DNA from: Streptomyces sp. SCUT-3
GTDB lineage: Bacteria; Actinomycetota; Actinomycetes; Streptomycetales; Streptomycetaceae
Direction of reading: 5' to 3'
DNA: 64,000 bases
Assembly (NCBI RefSeq): GCF_014083985.1
Contig: NZ_CP046907.1
Coordinates: forward strand, 3,820,501 to 3,884,500
Shown: in pieces, positions 27,035 to 43,597 of the stretch
Numbering within the stretch: position 1 is the first letter of the stretch
Layout: each line of letters opens with the position of its first letter
The notes under the pieces: model-generated
Database searches by the model: none
The model's input: the letters and a program-made list of their open reading frames with translations, nothing else
Told to the model about the DNA's origin: nothing
Translations under genes and position numbers: made by a program

Positions 27035-28240
27035 ATGCTGGACGAGTCACTCCTCGACGACGGCGCGGCACTCGAAGAGCGGGACCGCAGCGGGCTCCTC
27101 CTCGGCGCCGCAGCCGCCGGAGCCCGTGTGCGCATCGCCCTCCGCCTGGCCCAGGAGGCCGGAGCGGCCGGTCTCACCCCCGACGGGCGCCCCCGCAGCC
27201 TGCTAGTCGCGGGCCACGGGGACACCTGCCACGTCGGCGACCTGATCGCCGCCCTCGCCGGCAACGTCTGCCCGGTCCTCACCCTCCACCCCACCGGCGA
27301 CACCGCCGCCGCCCGCCCGGCCCCGCCGCCGGAGGCCCCCGCCGTCGGCGGGCCCGCCGTCCCCGGTACCGTCCTCGACCTGCGCTGGTCCCTGCCCGGC
27401 TGGGCCGGCCCGCTCGACCTGCTCATGATCGGCAGCTCCACCGGCACCGAACCCGGCCTGGTCGCCCTGGTCGAGCAGGCGTACCAGCACGGGAGCACCG
27501 TCGTCTGCGTCGCGCCGCCGGGCACCCCGCTCGCCGACGCCGTGGCCCAGACCCGCGGCATGGCGCTGCCGTTCGCCCTCTCCACGGTCGGCCTGCCCGA
27601 GCCGCCGGCCGCACCGGAGACCACCGCCTTCCACGACCCCGGCCGGTTCTGGGCCATTCTCGTCCCGCTCCTCGTCCTCCTGGAGCGGCTGGGCATCACC
27701 CGGACGACCACCGAAGAACTGGGCGCCCTCGCCGACCGGCTCGACGCGGCCGCCGAGCGCTGCGGCCCGGCCGCCGCCGTCCACCTCAACCCGGCCAAGG
27801 CGCTCGCCGTCCAGCTCGCCGACTCCCTGCCGCTGCTGTGGAGCGAGGGCGCCGTCCCGTCCGCGGTCGCCCGCCGCTTCGCCGCCCTCCTCGCCGAACG
27901 GGCCGGCCGCCCCGCCCTCGCCGCCGAACTGCCCGAGGCCCTCCTGACCCACCGCGGCCTGCTCTCCGGAGCCTTCGCCGGCGAGGCGCACACCGACGAC
28001 TTCTTCCGAGACCGGGTCGAGGACCCCGCGCCCCTGGAACTGCGCATCGTCCTGCTGCGCGCCAACGACGGCGAGGAGTCCGCCCCCGGCCCGGCCCACC
28101 GCCTGGCGGACGAGCACGAAACACCCCTGAGCGAACCCGCCGCGTCCGCCGCCGGCCCGCTGGAGACAGCTGCAGATCTGTTGGCCCTCGCCGATTTCCT
28201 CTCCGTTTACCTGGCGGTGGCCGACGCCGGTAGATCATGA
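27035..28240 (+). CDS. SIS-domain / TobH-like protein
   Basis: The 401-residue product belongs to the family annotated as SIS-domain protein, phosphosugar isomerase-like or TobH (Rv3256c position). Evidence is RSLLVAGHGDTCHVGDLIAALAG and LDLLMIGSSTGTEPGLVALVEQA, corresponding to the two sugar-phosphate-binding loops of the SIS fold, with a C-terminal all-helical half. Its place between manB and manA suggests a role in mannose-phosphate supply, but the substrate is not proven. ATG 27035. The manA ATG follows 4 nt after its stop. Confidence 0.8.
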   Translation: MLDESLLDDGAALEERDRSGLLLGAAAAGARVRIALRLAQEAGAAGLTPDGRPRSLLVAGHGDTCHVGDLIAALAGNVCPVLTLHPTGDTAAARPAPPPEAPAVGGPAVPGTVLDLRWSLPGWAGPLDLLMIGSSTGTEPGLVALVEQAYQHGSTVVCVAPPGTPLADAVAQTRGMALPFALSTVGLPEPPAAPETTAFHDPGRFWAILVPLLVLLERLGITRTTTEELGALADRLDAAAERCGPAAAVHLNPAKALAVQLADSLPLLWSEGAVPSAVARRFAALLAERAGRPALAAELPEALLTHRGLLSGAFAGEAHTDDFFRDRVEDPAPLELRIVLLRANDGEESAPGPAHRLADEHETPLSEPAASAAGPLETAADLLALADFLSVYLAVADAGRS

Positions 28241-28244
28241 CCCC

Positions 28245-29453
28245 ATGAGTGTCGACCGCCTGACCAACACGGTGCGGCCCTACGCCTGGGGCTCCGTCAC
28301 AGCCATCCCCGAGCTGCTCGGGACCGAGCCCACCGGCGAGCCGCAGGCGGAGATGTGGATGGGCGCCCACCCCGGCGCGCCGTCCCTGCTCGACCGGGGC
28401 GCGGGCCCCGTCTCCCTCGCCGACGTGGTGGCCTCCGACCCCGAGGCGGAGCTCGGGGCCGCGACGGCCGGCCGGTTCGGCCCCCGGCTCCCCTTCCTGC
28501 TCAAGATCCTCGCGGCGGACGCCCCGCTCTCCCTCCAGGTCCACCCCGACCTCCAGCAGGCCCGCGCCGGCTTCGCCGAGGAGAACGAGCGCGGTGTGCC
28601 CCCCGACGCCCCGCACCGCAACTACAAGGACGCCGGCCACAAGCCCGAACTCCTCTGCGCCCTCACCCCCTTCGAGGGCCTGTGCGGCTTCCGGCGCCCC
28701 GAGCGGACCGCGGACCTCCTCGACGCCCTCGGTGTCGACGAGCTCAAGCCCCACGCCGACGCCCTGCGCACCCTCCCCGAGGAGCAGGCACTGCGCGAGG
28801 TCCTCACCGCCGTACTGGCCGCAGACCGCGACGCGTTCGCCGGGACCGCCGACGCCGCCGCCCGCGCCGCCGGCCGCCTCGCCGACGCGGACGGCCCCCA
28901 CCGCGCCGCCTGCGCCGCCTACGCGGCGATCGCCCGCCACCACCCCGGCGACCCCGGCGTCGTCGCCGCCATGCTGCTCAACCACGTCGTGCTCCGGCCC
29001 GGCGAGGCCCTCCACCTCCCGGCCGGCGTCCCCCACGCCTACCTCGGCGGCCTCGGCGTCGAGATCATGGCCAACTCCGACAACGTCCTGCGCTGCGGCC
29101 TGACCCCCAAGCACGTCGACGTCCCCGAACTCCTGCGCGTCGTCCGCTTCGCGACCACCGAGCCCGCCGTCCTGCACCCGGAGGCCGACGGAGGCGGGGA
29201 GGAGCTCTACCGGACCCCCGCCGAGGAGTTCCGCCTGTCCCGCTACGTCCTCGCCCCCGACGGCGCCCTGCGCACCCTGCCCGGCGGAACCGCCCAGATC
29301 CTGCTGTGCACCGAGGGGGAGGCCGAACTGACGGACCCCGGCGGCCGGTCCGTCGTCCTCACGCCCGGACGCTCCGCCTACCTGGCCGCGTCGGCCGGCC
29401 CCGTCCGGCTCGCCGGCCGCGGAACCGTCTTCCGCGCGACCACCCCTCCCTGA
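28245..29453 (+). CDS. manA: Mannose-6-phosphate isomerase, class I
   Basis: Interconverts fructose-6-phosphate and mannose-6-phosphate. The 402-residue zinc cupin has the class I features: WGSVTAIPELLG start, EMWMGAHPGAPS, LSLQVHPDLQQA (zinc ligands Gln and His), HKPELLCAL (zinc Glu) and LPAGVPHAYLGGLGVEIMANSDN with the last His. ATG 28245 lies 4 nt after the SIS gene stop, so the two are one transcription unit, probably with manB further upstream. Confidence 0.95.
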   Translation: MSVDRLTNTVRPYAWGSVTAIPELLGTEPTGEPQAEMWMGAHPGAPSLLDRGAGPVSLADVVASDPEAELGAATAGRFGPRLPFLLKILAADAPLSLQVHPDLQQARAGFAEENERGVPPDAPHRNYKDAGHKPELLCALTPFEGLCGFRRPERTADLLDALGVDELKPHADALRTLPEEQALREVLTAVLAADRDAFAGTADAAARAAGRLADADGPHRAACAAYAAIARHHPGDPGVVAAMLLNHVVLRPGEALHLPAGVPHAYLGGLGVEIMANSDNVLRCGLTPKHVDVPELLRVVRFATTEPAVLHPEADGGGEELYRTPAEEFRLSRYVLAPDGALRTLPGGTAQILLCTEGEAELTDPGGRSVVLTPGRSAYLAASAGPVRLAGRGTVFRATTPP

Positions 29454-29541
29454 TCAGGCCCGGGTTTCCGCCACTGCTGCAACAATGGCCCGCCGTAGGG
29501 AAGAAGCAGGGCCGGGAAAGAAGAGGAAGAGGACTGTTCGG

Positions 29542-30513
29542 ATGAGTGCACAGGGCGGAACCAAGGCGATCGTCGCCGCACTGGCGGCGAACCTCGCCAT
29601 CGCGGTGGCGAAGTTCGTGGCCTTCCTCTTCAGCGGGTCCTCCTCGATGCTCGCCGAGTCGGTGCACTCCGTGGCCGACTCCGGCAACCAGGGCCTGCTG
29701 CTGCTCGGCGGGAAGAAGGCCAAGCGGGCGGCCAGCGAGGAGCACCCCTTCGGCTACGGGCGCGAGCGGTACATCTACAGCTTCCTCGTCGCCATCGTGC
29801 TGTTCACCGTCGGCGGCCTCTTCGCCCTCTACGAGGGCTACGAGAAGATCACCCACCCGCACTCGCTGGAGCACTGGTACTGGCCGGTCGGCGTCCTCGT
29901 CTTCGCGATCGTCGCCGAGAGCTTCTCCTTCCGCACCGCCATCAAGGAGTCCAACCCCCTGCGCGGTTCGCAGAGCTGGGTGCAGTTCGTCCGCCGCGCC
30001 AAGGCGCCCGAGCTGCCCGTCGTCCTCCTGGAGGACCTCGGCGCCCTGGTCGGCCTGGTCCTCGCCCTCGGCGGCGTCGGCCTGGCCCTCCTCACCGGCG
30101 ACGGCGTGTGGGACGGCATCGGCACCCTGTGCATCGGCGTGCTGCTGATCGCCATCGCGATCGTCCTCGCGCTCGAGACCAAGTCGCTGCTGCTGGGCGA
30201 GTCCGCGGACGCCGAGTCCGTGAGGCGCATCCGCGAGGCGGCCGTCGACGGCGACACCGTCACCCGCGTCATCCACATGCGCACCCTGCACCTCGGCCCC
30301 GAGGAGCTGCTGGTCGCCGCCAAGATCGCCGTGCGCCACGACGACACGGCCGGCCTGGTGGCCGGCGCCATCGACGCCGCCGAGCAGCGCATCCGCGAGG
30401 CCGTGCCGATCGCCCGCGTGATCTACCTCGAGCCCGACGTCTACGACGCCGCGCGCGCCGCGGCCGGCCCCGACCAGGCCAAGACCCCCGGCGGAGCCGA
30501 CGCCGCGCACTGA
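29542..30513 (+). CDS. Cation diffusion facilitator transporter
   Basis: Predicted metal/proton antiporter of the CDF family (zinc, cobalt, manganese or iron). The 323-residue product has six membrane segments: near 8-28, 84-104, 125-143, 172-192 and 200-225 are the clearest. The motif SSSMLAESVHSVADSGNQ carries the His/Asp transport site, and the cytoplasmic C-terminal domain ends about residue 300. The metal cannot be told. ATG 29542 is chosen because AGAGGA sits 8 nt upstream; an ATG at 29485 would add a lysine/arginine-rich leader. About 90 nt after manA. Confidence 0.88.
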   Translation: MSAQGGTKAIVAALAANLAIAVAKFVAFLFSGSSSMLAESVHSVADSGNQGLLLLGGKKAKRAASEEHPFGYGRERYIYSFLVAIVLFTVGGLFALYEGYEKITHPHSLEHWYWPVGVLVFAIVAESFSFRTAIKESNPLRGSQSWVQFVRRAKAPELPVVLLEDLGALVGLVLALGGVGLALLTGDGVWDGIGTLCIGVLLIAIAIVLALETKSLLLGESADAESVRRIREAAVDGDTVTRVIHMRTLHLGPEELLVAAKIAVRHDDTAGLVAGAIDAAEQRIREAVPIARVIYLEPDVYDAARAAAGPDQAKTPGGADAAH

Positions 30514-30530
30514 CCGCCCCGCCGCCCGCA

Positions 30531-30574
30531 CCGTGGGCCCGGCACCCGGTTCCGACCGGGCGCCGGGCCCACGG
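30531..30574 (+). terminator. Terminator after CDF transporter gene
   Basis: Nineteen-base arms starting CCGTGGGCCCGGC with a 6-nt loop; one position is G-U. Lies 17 nt after the stop codon. No long U run follows. Confidence 0.75.
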
Positions 30575-32369
<1,795 letters not shown>

Positions 32370-32384
32370 GCCCGACCCGCTCCA

Positions 32385-32434
32385 CCTACGGACCGCGGCT
32401 CCCCGTCCTCGGACGGGGAGCCGCGGTCCGTAGG
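32385..32434 (+). terminator. Strong hairpin after ahcY, abutting next gene
   Basis: A perfect 24-bp stem (CCTACGGACCGCGGCTCCCC and so on to its complement) around a two-base centre, 15 nt after the ahcY stop. A short CTTTC follows. The next ATG is only 9 nt downstream. Confidence 0.85.
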
Positions 32435-32443
32435 CTTTCGGAC

Positions 32444-33073
32444 ATGCCACGCGGCCGCTACTCGCTCCACGACCCCCACGACCACACCCCTCTCGGCGAC
32501 GAGCACTTCCACTGCGCCACCGGACCCCAGGGCTGGCGCTACACGGCGCAGACCACCACCCCCGCGGGGGAGCACGCCGGCTCCGTCGACCTCACCACCG
32601 ACCTCCTCGGCCGCCCCGTCCGCCTCCAGCTCACCGCGGGCGGCTGGCAGGTCCGCGGAGGAACCCTCGACGGCGTCACCTGGGTCCGCACCGACCCCGC
32701 GGGAGCGCAGGCCCGGGAGGGCAACGCACCCGCCCGCGCCTTCACGGGCTCGTCCCCGGCCTTCCTCGTCGCCACGGCCCGCCTGCTGCGCCCGGAACCC
32801 GGGGCCCCGGCCGTCCGGGTCCGCCTGGTCGCCCTCACCGAGCCGGTCCTCGCGCCCCGCACCGTCGACCAGGCCTGGGCCCTGGCCGACACCGAGACGC
32901 ACTCCACCGACAGCGGGCCGCTGACCGTCCACCACTACGAGGTGACCGACCTCGACACCGGGGAGCAGCACGCCGTGCACATCGCGGGCGACGTGGTCCT
33001 GGCCGCCCCGGGGGTCGAACTGGAGGAGCTGGAGACGCCGCCCTCCCGTTTCGACCACCCCGGCACGGACTGA
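32444..33073 (+). CDS. Conserved hypothetical protein
   Basis: A 209-residue protein I cannot assign to a named family. It starts PRGRYSLHDPHDHTPLGDE, contains beta-rich segments such as WRYTAQTTTPAGEHAGSVDL and VRLQLTAGGWQVRGGTLDG, and ends in an acidic tail (VELEELETPPSRFDHP). This looks like a single soluble beta-sandwich domain of the type seen in Streptomyces proteins of this neighbourhood. No signal peptide or membrane segment. ATG 32444 is nine nt from the ahcY terminator, so there is no room for a normal ribosome site. Convergent, without a gap, with the RDD gene. Confidence 0.7.
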   Translation: MPRGRYSLHDPHDHTPLGDEHFHCATGPQGWRYTAQTTTPAGEHAGSVDLTTDLLGRPVRLQLTAGGWQVRGGTLDGVTWVRTDPAGAQAREGNAPARAFTGSSPAFLVATARLLRPEPGAPAVRVRLVALTEPVLAPRTVDQAWALADTETHSTDSGPLTVHHYEVTDLDTGEQHAVHIAGDVVLAAPGVELEELETPPSRFDHPGTD

Positions 33074-34042
33074 TCAGGCTGGCGGCGCGAACCCGGTGGC
33101 CCGCGGAGCCTCCGCCGTCCCGGCCCCCGCCGCTCCAGCCCCGGTCCCGGCCGTGCCCGGCACGCCCGTCGCGGGAGGGGCGGAGGGCCCGGGAGGCGCC
33201 GCCGCGTGCGCCGGGGACGGAGGCGGGGGCGGCGCCGCGGAGGGGGACCCGCCCTGCGGCACCACGACCGAAGGCCGGCCCGCCCCCGGGGCCCCGCCTG
33301 CCTTCGCCCGCTCCCGCGACTGCCGTTCCGCCAGGGCCGCCGCCAGGAACGCCGCCGGGTGCACCCCCTGCGGGACCGGGGCCCCGGACCGGGCCACCAG
33401 GTCGTCGGCCAGCCGCACCCCCGTCGACCAGGCCGCGGCCGGATCCAGCCGGCCCGTCCTGGAGAGGTACTGGCGCACCGCCAGCCACAGCCCGTCCGGC
33501 ACCGCGGACAGGTCCACGCCCTCGAAGTGCCCCGCCAGCCACGGCGGCGGCGCCGGCAGGCTCCGCCCCGCGGCCGCCCGCACGGGCACCCGCTCGCGCA
33601 CCACCAGCGTCCCGGCGAACACGTCGCCGAGACGCCGCCCCCGGGCGGACACCAGGGACGCGACGCAGGCCACCACGCCCATGGAGGCCTGCAGTTCGAA
33701 CACCCCGACCGCCCCGCGCACCAGAGCCTGCCGGAACCGCACGGGCCCGCCGTCGTCGCGCACCACCCGCAGCCCGAACAGCAGCTTCCCCGGCGACCGT
33801 CCGCGGGACAGCGTCTCCACCGCCACCGGCACCCCCACCAGGACCAGGACGTAGGCGGCGACCGCGACCGCGGCCGCCGCGGCCTCGTCCAGCCCGACGG
33901 TGGCCACCGCGAGCCCCACCAGAACGGCGAGGTAGACGGACCAGAACACGACGAGGTCCACCATCACCGCCAGCGCCCGCGTCGGGAGTTTCGCCGTCTG
34001 CACGCCCAGGGCGACCGCTTCCCCCGTGACCAGCCCGCTCAT
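33074..34042 (-). CDS. RDD family membrane protein
   Basis: The 322-residue product has three to four membrane helices within the first 130 residues and the RDD signature: LPTRALAVMVDLVVFWSVYL with its Arg-Asp, GRSPGKLLFGLRVVRDDGG, and SARGRRLGDVFAGTLVV. A cytoplasmic tail of about 170 residues ends in a Pro/Ala/Gly-rich stretch. ATG 34042 follows AGGGG at 5 nt. Its stop codon directly abuts the stop of the hypothetical gene. Together with the SpoIIM-like gene it belongs to the same conserved neighbourhood as DUF58/MoxR. Function unknown; ion exchange has been shown for some RDD proteins. Confidence 0.88.
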   Translation of the reverse strand: MSGLVTGEAVALGVQTAKLPTRALAVMVDLVVFWSVYLAVLVGLAVATVGLDEAAAAAVAVAAYVLVLVGVPVAVETLSRGRSPGKLLFGLRVVRDDGGPVRFRQALVRGAVGVFELQASMGVVACVASLVSARGRRLGDVFAGTLVVRERVPVRAAAGRSLPAPPPWLAGHFEGVDLSAVPDGLWLAVRQYLSRTGRLDPAAAWSTGVRLADDLVARSGAPVPQGVHPAAFLAAALAERQSRERAKAGGAPGAGRPSVVVPQGGSPSAAPPPPPSPAHAAAPPGPSAPPATGVPGTAGTGAGAAGAGTAEAPRATGFAPPA

Positions 34043-34188
34043 CCTCGCCCCTCGCCCCTCGTGCACGCCCCGCCCGGGCCACGCCCCGGACCGCCGACGC
34101 CCCCAGTCTGCCTCCCGGGCCCGACGGGCGTCTGCGAAGCTGTGGCCACCCCTGTCGCCGCCCGTGGAGCGAGGAGCAGCCGAGCCCG

Positions 34189-35196
34189 ATGGACCTGGAC
34201 ATCTTCGTCTCCGCGCACAGCGGCGAGTGGGAGCGCCTCGAAACCCTGCTCCGCCGGGGCCGGCGCCTGACCGGCGAGGAGGCGGACGAACTGGTCCGCC
34301 TCTACCAGCGCACCACCACCCACCTCTCCCTGCTCCAGACCGGCGCCCCCGACCCGGCGCTCGTCGGCCGGCTGACGCACCTGGTGGCCCGGGCGCGCAG
34401 CGTCGTCGCGGGAACCCGCGCTGCGGGCTGGCGGGACGCGGCCCGCTTCTTCACCGCGGGCTTTCCCGCCGCCGTCTACCGCAGCCGCCGGTGGTGGATC
34501 CCCACGGCCCTGCTCTCGATCGCGGTGGCCGCGCTCGTCGGCTGGTGGATCGCCGCGCACCCGGAGGTCCGTGCGGCGATCGCGGCCCCGGCCGAACTGC
34601 GGGAGATGACCAGGCCCGGCGGACAGTACGAGACCTACTACTCAAGCCACCCCGCGGCGTCCTTCGCCGCCCAGGTCTGGACGAACAACGCCCAGGCCGC
34701 CGCCGTCTGCCTCGTGCTCGGGGTCTTCCTGGGCGTCCCGGTCCTCTGGGTCCTCCTGCTGAACATGCTGAACCTGGGCGTCGGCATCGGACTGATGGCC
34801 TCGGCCGGCCGCCTCGACGTCTTCCTGGGCCTGGTGATCCCGCACGGGCTGCTCGAACTCACCGCGGTTTTCGTGGCCGCCGGCACCGGCCTGCGCCTCG
34901 GCTGGACGGTCGTCGACCCCGGACCGCGCACCCGGCGGGCCGCTCTGGCGGAGGAGGGCCGGAGCGCCCTGGGCATGGCCGTCGGGCTGGCGGCGGTCCT
35001 CTTCGTCAGCGGCCTGATCGAAGGCTTCGTGACCCCCTCCGGGCTGCCGACCTGGGCCCGGATCTCCATAGGCGTCCTGGCCGAGCTGCTCTTCCTGGCC
35101 TACGTGTGGACGGCAGGCGGACGAGCAGCAGCACGGGGCGAAACGGGTGATGTCGAGGCGGCCGACCGGGGGGACCAACTCCCCGGCGTGGCCTGA
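34189..35196 (+). CDS. Stage II sporulation protein M-like (DUF95) membrane protein
   Basis: The 335-residue product begins DLDIFVSAHSGEWERLETLL, which is typical for the actinobacterial DUF95/SpoIIM-like group, then about five membrane helices (near 105-122, 175-200, 205-225, 265-285, 300-317) and a short acidic tail. The family relates to the SpoIIM component of the engulfment complex in endospore formers, but Streptomyces does not engulf, so the role here is different and unknown. Divergent from RDD; followed by the rRNA promoters. Confidence 0.85.
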   Translation: MDLDIFVSAHSGEWERLETLLRRGRRLTGEEADELVRLYQRTTTHLSLLQTGAPDPALVGRLTHLVARARSVVAGTRAAGWRDAARFFTAGFPAAVYRSRRWWIPTALLSIAVAALVGWWIAAHPEVRAAIAAPAELREMTRPGGQYETYYSSHPAASFAAQVWTNNAQAAAVCLVLGVFLGVPVLWVLLLNMLNLGVGIGLMASAGRLDVFLGLVIPHGLLELTAVFVAAGTGLRLGWTVVDPGPRTRRAALAEEGRSALGMAVGLAAVLFVSGLIEGFVTPSGLPTWARISIGVLAELLFLAYVWTAGGRAAARGETGDVEAADRGDQLPGVA

Positions 35197-35249
35197 TGTG
35201 CATCGCGCCCCGTCGAACTGCTACTGTCTCCCTCGCCGACAGAAACCCG

Positions 35250-35278
35250 TTGACACAGGTCCTGTTGGCGCGTAGATT
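35250..35278 (+). promoter_or_regulatory. rRNA operon promoter P1
   Basis: TTGACA at 35250-35255, 17-bp spacer, TAGATT at 35273-35278. This is a near-consensus vegetative promoter, and the best in the window. Transcription would start near 35285, about 400 nt before the mature 16S. Confidence 0.85.
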
Positions 35279-35295
35279 CGAACGGTTGCCTCGAG

Positions 35296-35325
35296 TTCGA
35301 CAGACTCGGCAGCAGTCGCTAGAAT
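35296..35325 (+). promoter_or_regulatory. rRNA operon promoter P2
   Basis: TTCGAC at 35296-35301, 18-bp spacer, TAGAAT at 35320-35325. A possible third -10 (TAGAGT at 35405-35410) has no convincing -35. Streptomyces rRNA operons commonly have several tandem promoters. Confidence 0.65.
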
Positions 35326-35686
35326 CAAAATCGCTTCGAGCGGGAATTAAATTCCCCGGGAAGCATTCCGAATCCTCTGGAAAGAAACGCGAAAGCGGAT
35401 CTGATAGAGTCGGAAACACCGAAGGGAAAGCCCGGAGGAACCGGTGAGACGGTTCCGAAGGAAGCTTCCGTTCCTTGAGAACTCAACAGCGTGCCAAAAG
35501 TCAACGCCAGACTATAAAACACCCCGGGCAGTCGCCGGAAGTCTTCTTCCGGGTGCTGCTTGAGGTTCCTTTGAAAAAGTCCTTCCGCGGGCAGTGCCGG
35601 CGGGAGGCGACACACAGCGAGGACGCTGTGCGCGGGCCGGATCATTCCTTCGGCCTGCGCCGCTCTGCCGCGATGTTTCATACATT
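35326..35686 (+). other. rRNA leader
   Basis: AT-richer non-coding leader. It contains a hairpin near 35440-35470 and TTGAGAACT at 35475-35483, repeated ahead of 23S at 37478. The segment at 35587-35595 (GCGGGCAGT) is complementary to 37312-37320 after 16S, a candidate part of the 16S processing stem. No gene is present. Confidence 0.6.
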
Positions 35687-40620
<4,934 letters not shown>

Positions 40621-40709
40621 AGCTGCTCGCGTTCACTGTGTGGTTCTGAAGTAACGGCCGCCGAGCCCACCCCGTGCGGGGTTGGTGTTCCGGCCGGCAG
40701 CTTCACAGC

Positions 40710-40827
40710 GTTTCGGTGGTTATAGCGTTAGGGAAACGCCCGGTCACATTCCGAACCCGGAAGCTAAGCCTTTCAGCGCCGATGGTACTGCAGGGGGACC
40801 CTGTGGGAGAGTAGGACACCGCCGAAC
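40710..40827 (+). rRNA. 5S ribosomal RNA
   Basis: Helix I arms GTTTCGGTGG and CCGCCGAAC enclose the standard core: CCCGGTCACATTCCGAACCC, CTAAGCC, and GATGGTACTGC. Length 118 nt. The 5' and 3' ends are assigned from the closing helix. Confidence 0.95.
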
Positions 40828-40836
40828 AAATTTTAC

Positions 40837-40886
40837 GGGCCCGGTCCCGGGAGTCGAGGAATCGACTCCCGGGACCGGGCCCTTTT
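40837..40886 (+). terminator. rRNA operon terminator
   Basis: A perfect 21-bp stem (GGGCCCGGTCCCGGGAGTCGA with its complement) closed by a GGAA tetraloop, followed by TTTT. It starts 9 nt behind 5S. A textbook intrinsic terminator and the strongest in the window. Confidence 0.95.
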
Positions 40887-41225
40887 CTGCGTTCCGCGTG
40901 ATTCCCGCGGCGCTCCCGCGGGGGCTGCGGGCAGCGGAACGGTCCGGGGGACTGCCGTTGGGTGCCGGCTGTCGGCGGGGGCCGGTCCGGTGTTCTCGTT
41001 GAGGTTCGGGGCGCGTCCTTTTTGGCCCACCTGATCCGGTCGGCTCGGTGCTCCGATGCTCCGGGGCTGGGGATCGAGGCCCGACTCACCGGTGCGTTCA
41101 CGACATGGTCATTGGACCGGTCTGCTCGCGGCCGGTGTTCCGGCGTCGAGGGCGCGGGTTCGTCCTCGCCCGGTGTTCCGTTAAGTGGTTTTGCTACCGG
41201 CCGTGTTGCTGGGCCGGGGCGGTTG
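40887..41225. other. Intergenic region after rRNA operon
   Basis: No gene supported. It contains an imperfect inverted repeat around GTTCCGC (about 40892-40941) and two copies of the word CGGTGTTCCG (about 41133 and 41171). It is the 3' side of DUF58, which is transcribed towards it. Confidence 0.4.
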
Positions 41226-42549
41226 TCACAGGCGGCCGGCGGCCTTGAGCGAGAGGTAGGCGTCGGCGAGGGCCGGGGGGAGGTCGGAAGGAGAGGCGTC
41301 GATGACGGTGACGCCGTGGCGGCGGAGGAGGTCCGCGGTACGGCGGCGTTCGGCCCGGGCCTGTTCGGCCGCGGCGGACTCGTACACGGCCTCCAGGGTG
41401 CCGCGTGCCGCGGCCATCTCCTCCACGCGCGGGTCGGCGACCGCCGCGACGAGGACCTCGTGGCGGCGGGTGAGCCGGGGGAGCAGGGGAAGCAGGCCCT
41501 CCTCGACGGGAGCCGCGTCCAGGTTGGTGAACAGGACGATCAGGGAGCGGCGGGGGGACCGCCGGAGGACTTCGGCCACGAGGGCGCGGGCGTCCGACTC
41601 GACGAGCCGGGGCTCCAGGCGCGCCATGGCGTCGGTCAGGGCCGGGAGGAGGCCGGAGACCGAGCGGGGCTCGACGGAGGCGCGGACCTGCCGGTCGTGG
41701 GCGAGCAGGCGACGTGGTCGCCGGCGCGCGAGGCCAGGGCGGCGAGGAGCAGCGCGGCGTCGAGGGACGCGTCCAGGCGCGGTGCGTCGCCGACGCGGCC
41801 GGCGGAGGTGCGGCCGGTGTCGAGGACGAGCAGGACGTGGCGGTCCCGTTCGGGGCGCCAGGTGCGGACGGCGACCTCCGACCGGCGGGCGCTGGCGCGC
41901 CAGTCGATGGAGCGGGTGTCGTCACCGGGACGTACTCGCGCAGGCTGTCGAACTCGGTGCCCCGGCCGCGGATCATGAGGCTGGTGCGGCCGTCGAGCTC
42001 GCGCAGCCGGGCCAGCTTGCCGGGCAGGTGCTTGCGGCTGGTGAACGGGGGGAGGACGCGGACGGTCCACGGGACGCGGTGCGACCCCTGGCGGGCCGCG
42101 AGGCCGAGGGGGCCGTGGGAACGGACGGTGACCTGCCGGGGCGTGCGGTCGCCGCGGCGGGTGGGGTGGAGCACCGTGGTCACCCTGCGGCGTTCCCCGG
42201 CGGGGACGGTGAGGCGGTGGCGGTCGGCGCCGGGCGCGGTCGGCGCCGTGCCGCCCGCGCCGGCGCTGGGGGCCAGGCGTCCCGCAGGTGGGCCCGCAGC
42301 GGCCGGTTGCCGCGGTTGGCGGGATGCGTGACGGTGAGGGTCACCTCCGCCCGTTCGCCCAGCCGTACGGAGGTGTCGCCGCTGCGGGTGAGGAGCAGCG
42401 TGCGGACCGGGCGGCGAGGAGCAGGTCGGCCAGGACGCCCAGGACGAGCAGTCCGCTCACGGCGGCGACCCCCGTCCAGGTGGGCGCGAGCAGCCCGACG
42501 GCGAGGGAGCCGAGGGCGGCGAGCAGGGCCGTGCGCCCGGTGAGTGCCA

Positions 42550-42550
<1 letters not shown>
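41226..42550 (-). pseudogene. DUF58 domain protein, frameshifted in this sequence (four one-base gaps)
   Basis: The complete protein of about 442 residues can be read only by adding one base at four places: about 42409-42411, 42268-42272, 41927-41929 and 41708-41709, each at a G run on the plus strand. 1325 bases plus four is exactly 443 codons. The pieces give two N-terminal membrane helices (ALTGRTALLAALGSLAVGLL), the beta region ending RGRGTEFDSLREYVP, the DUF58 hallmark GDDTRSIDWRASAR, and a vWA-like C-terminal half (RDRHVLLVLDTGRTS; RRSLIVLFTNLDAAP). These proteins work beside MoxR ATPases. ATG 42550 overlaps the MoxR stop (TGATG). I think the gaps are sequencing errors, not real decay. 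Confidence 0.85.

Positions 42551-43593
<1,043 letters not shown>

Positions 43594-43597
<4 letters not shown>

Noticed and set aside
35197-35686. Small reading frames in the rRNA leader
   Set aside because: They have no ribosome site or family match, and the region carries promoters and processing elements.
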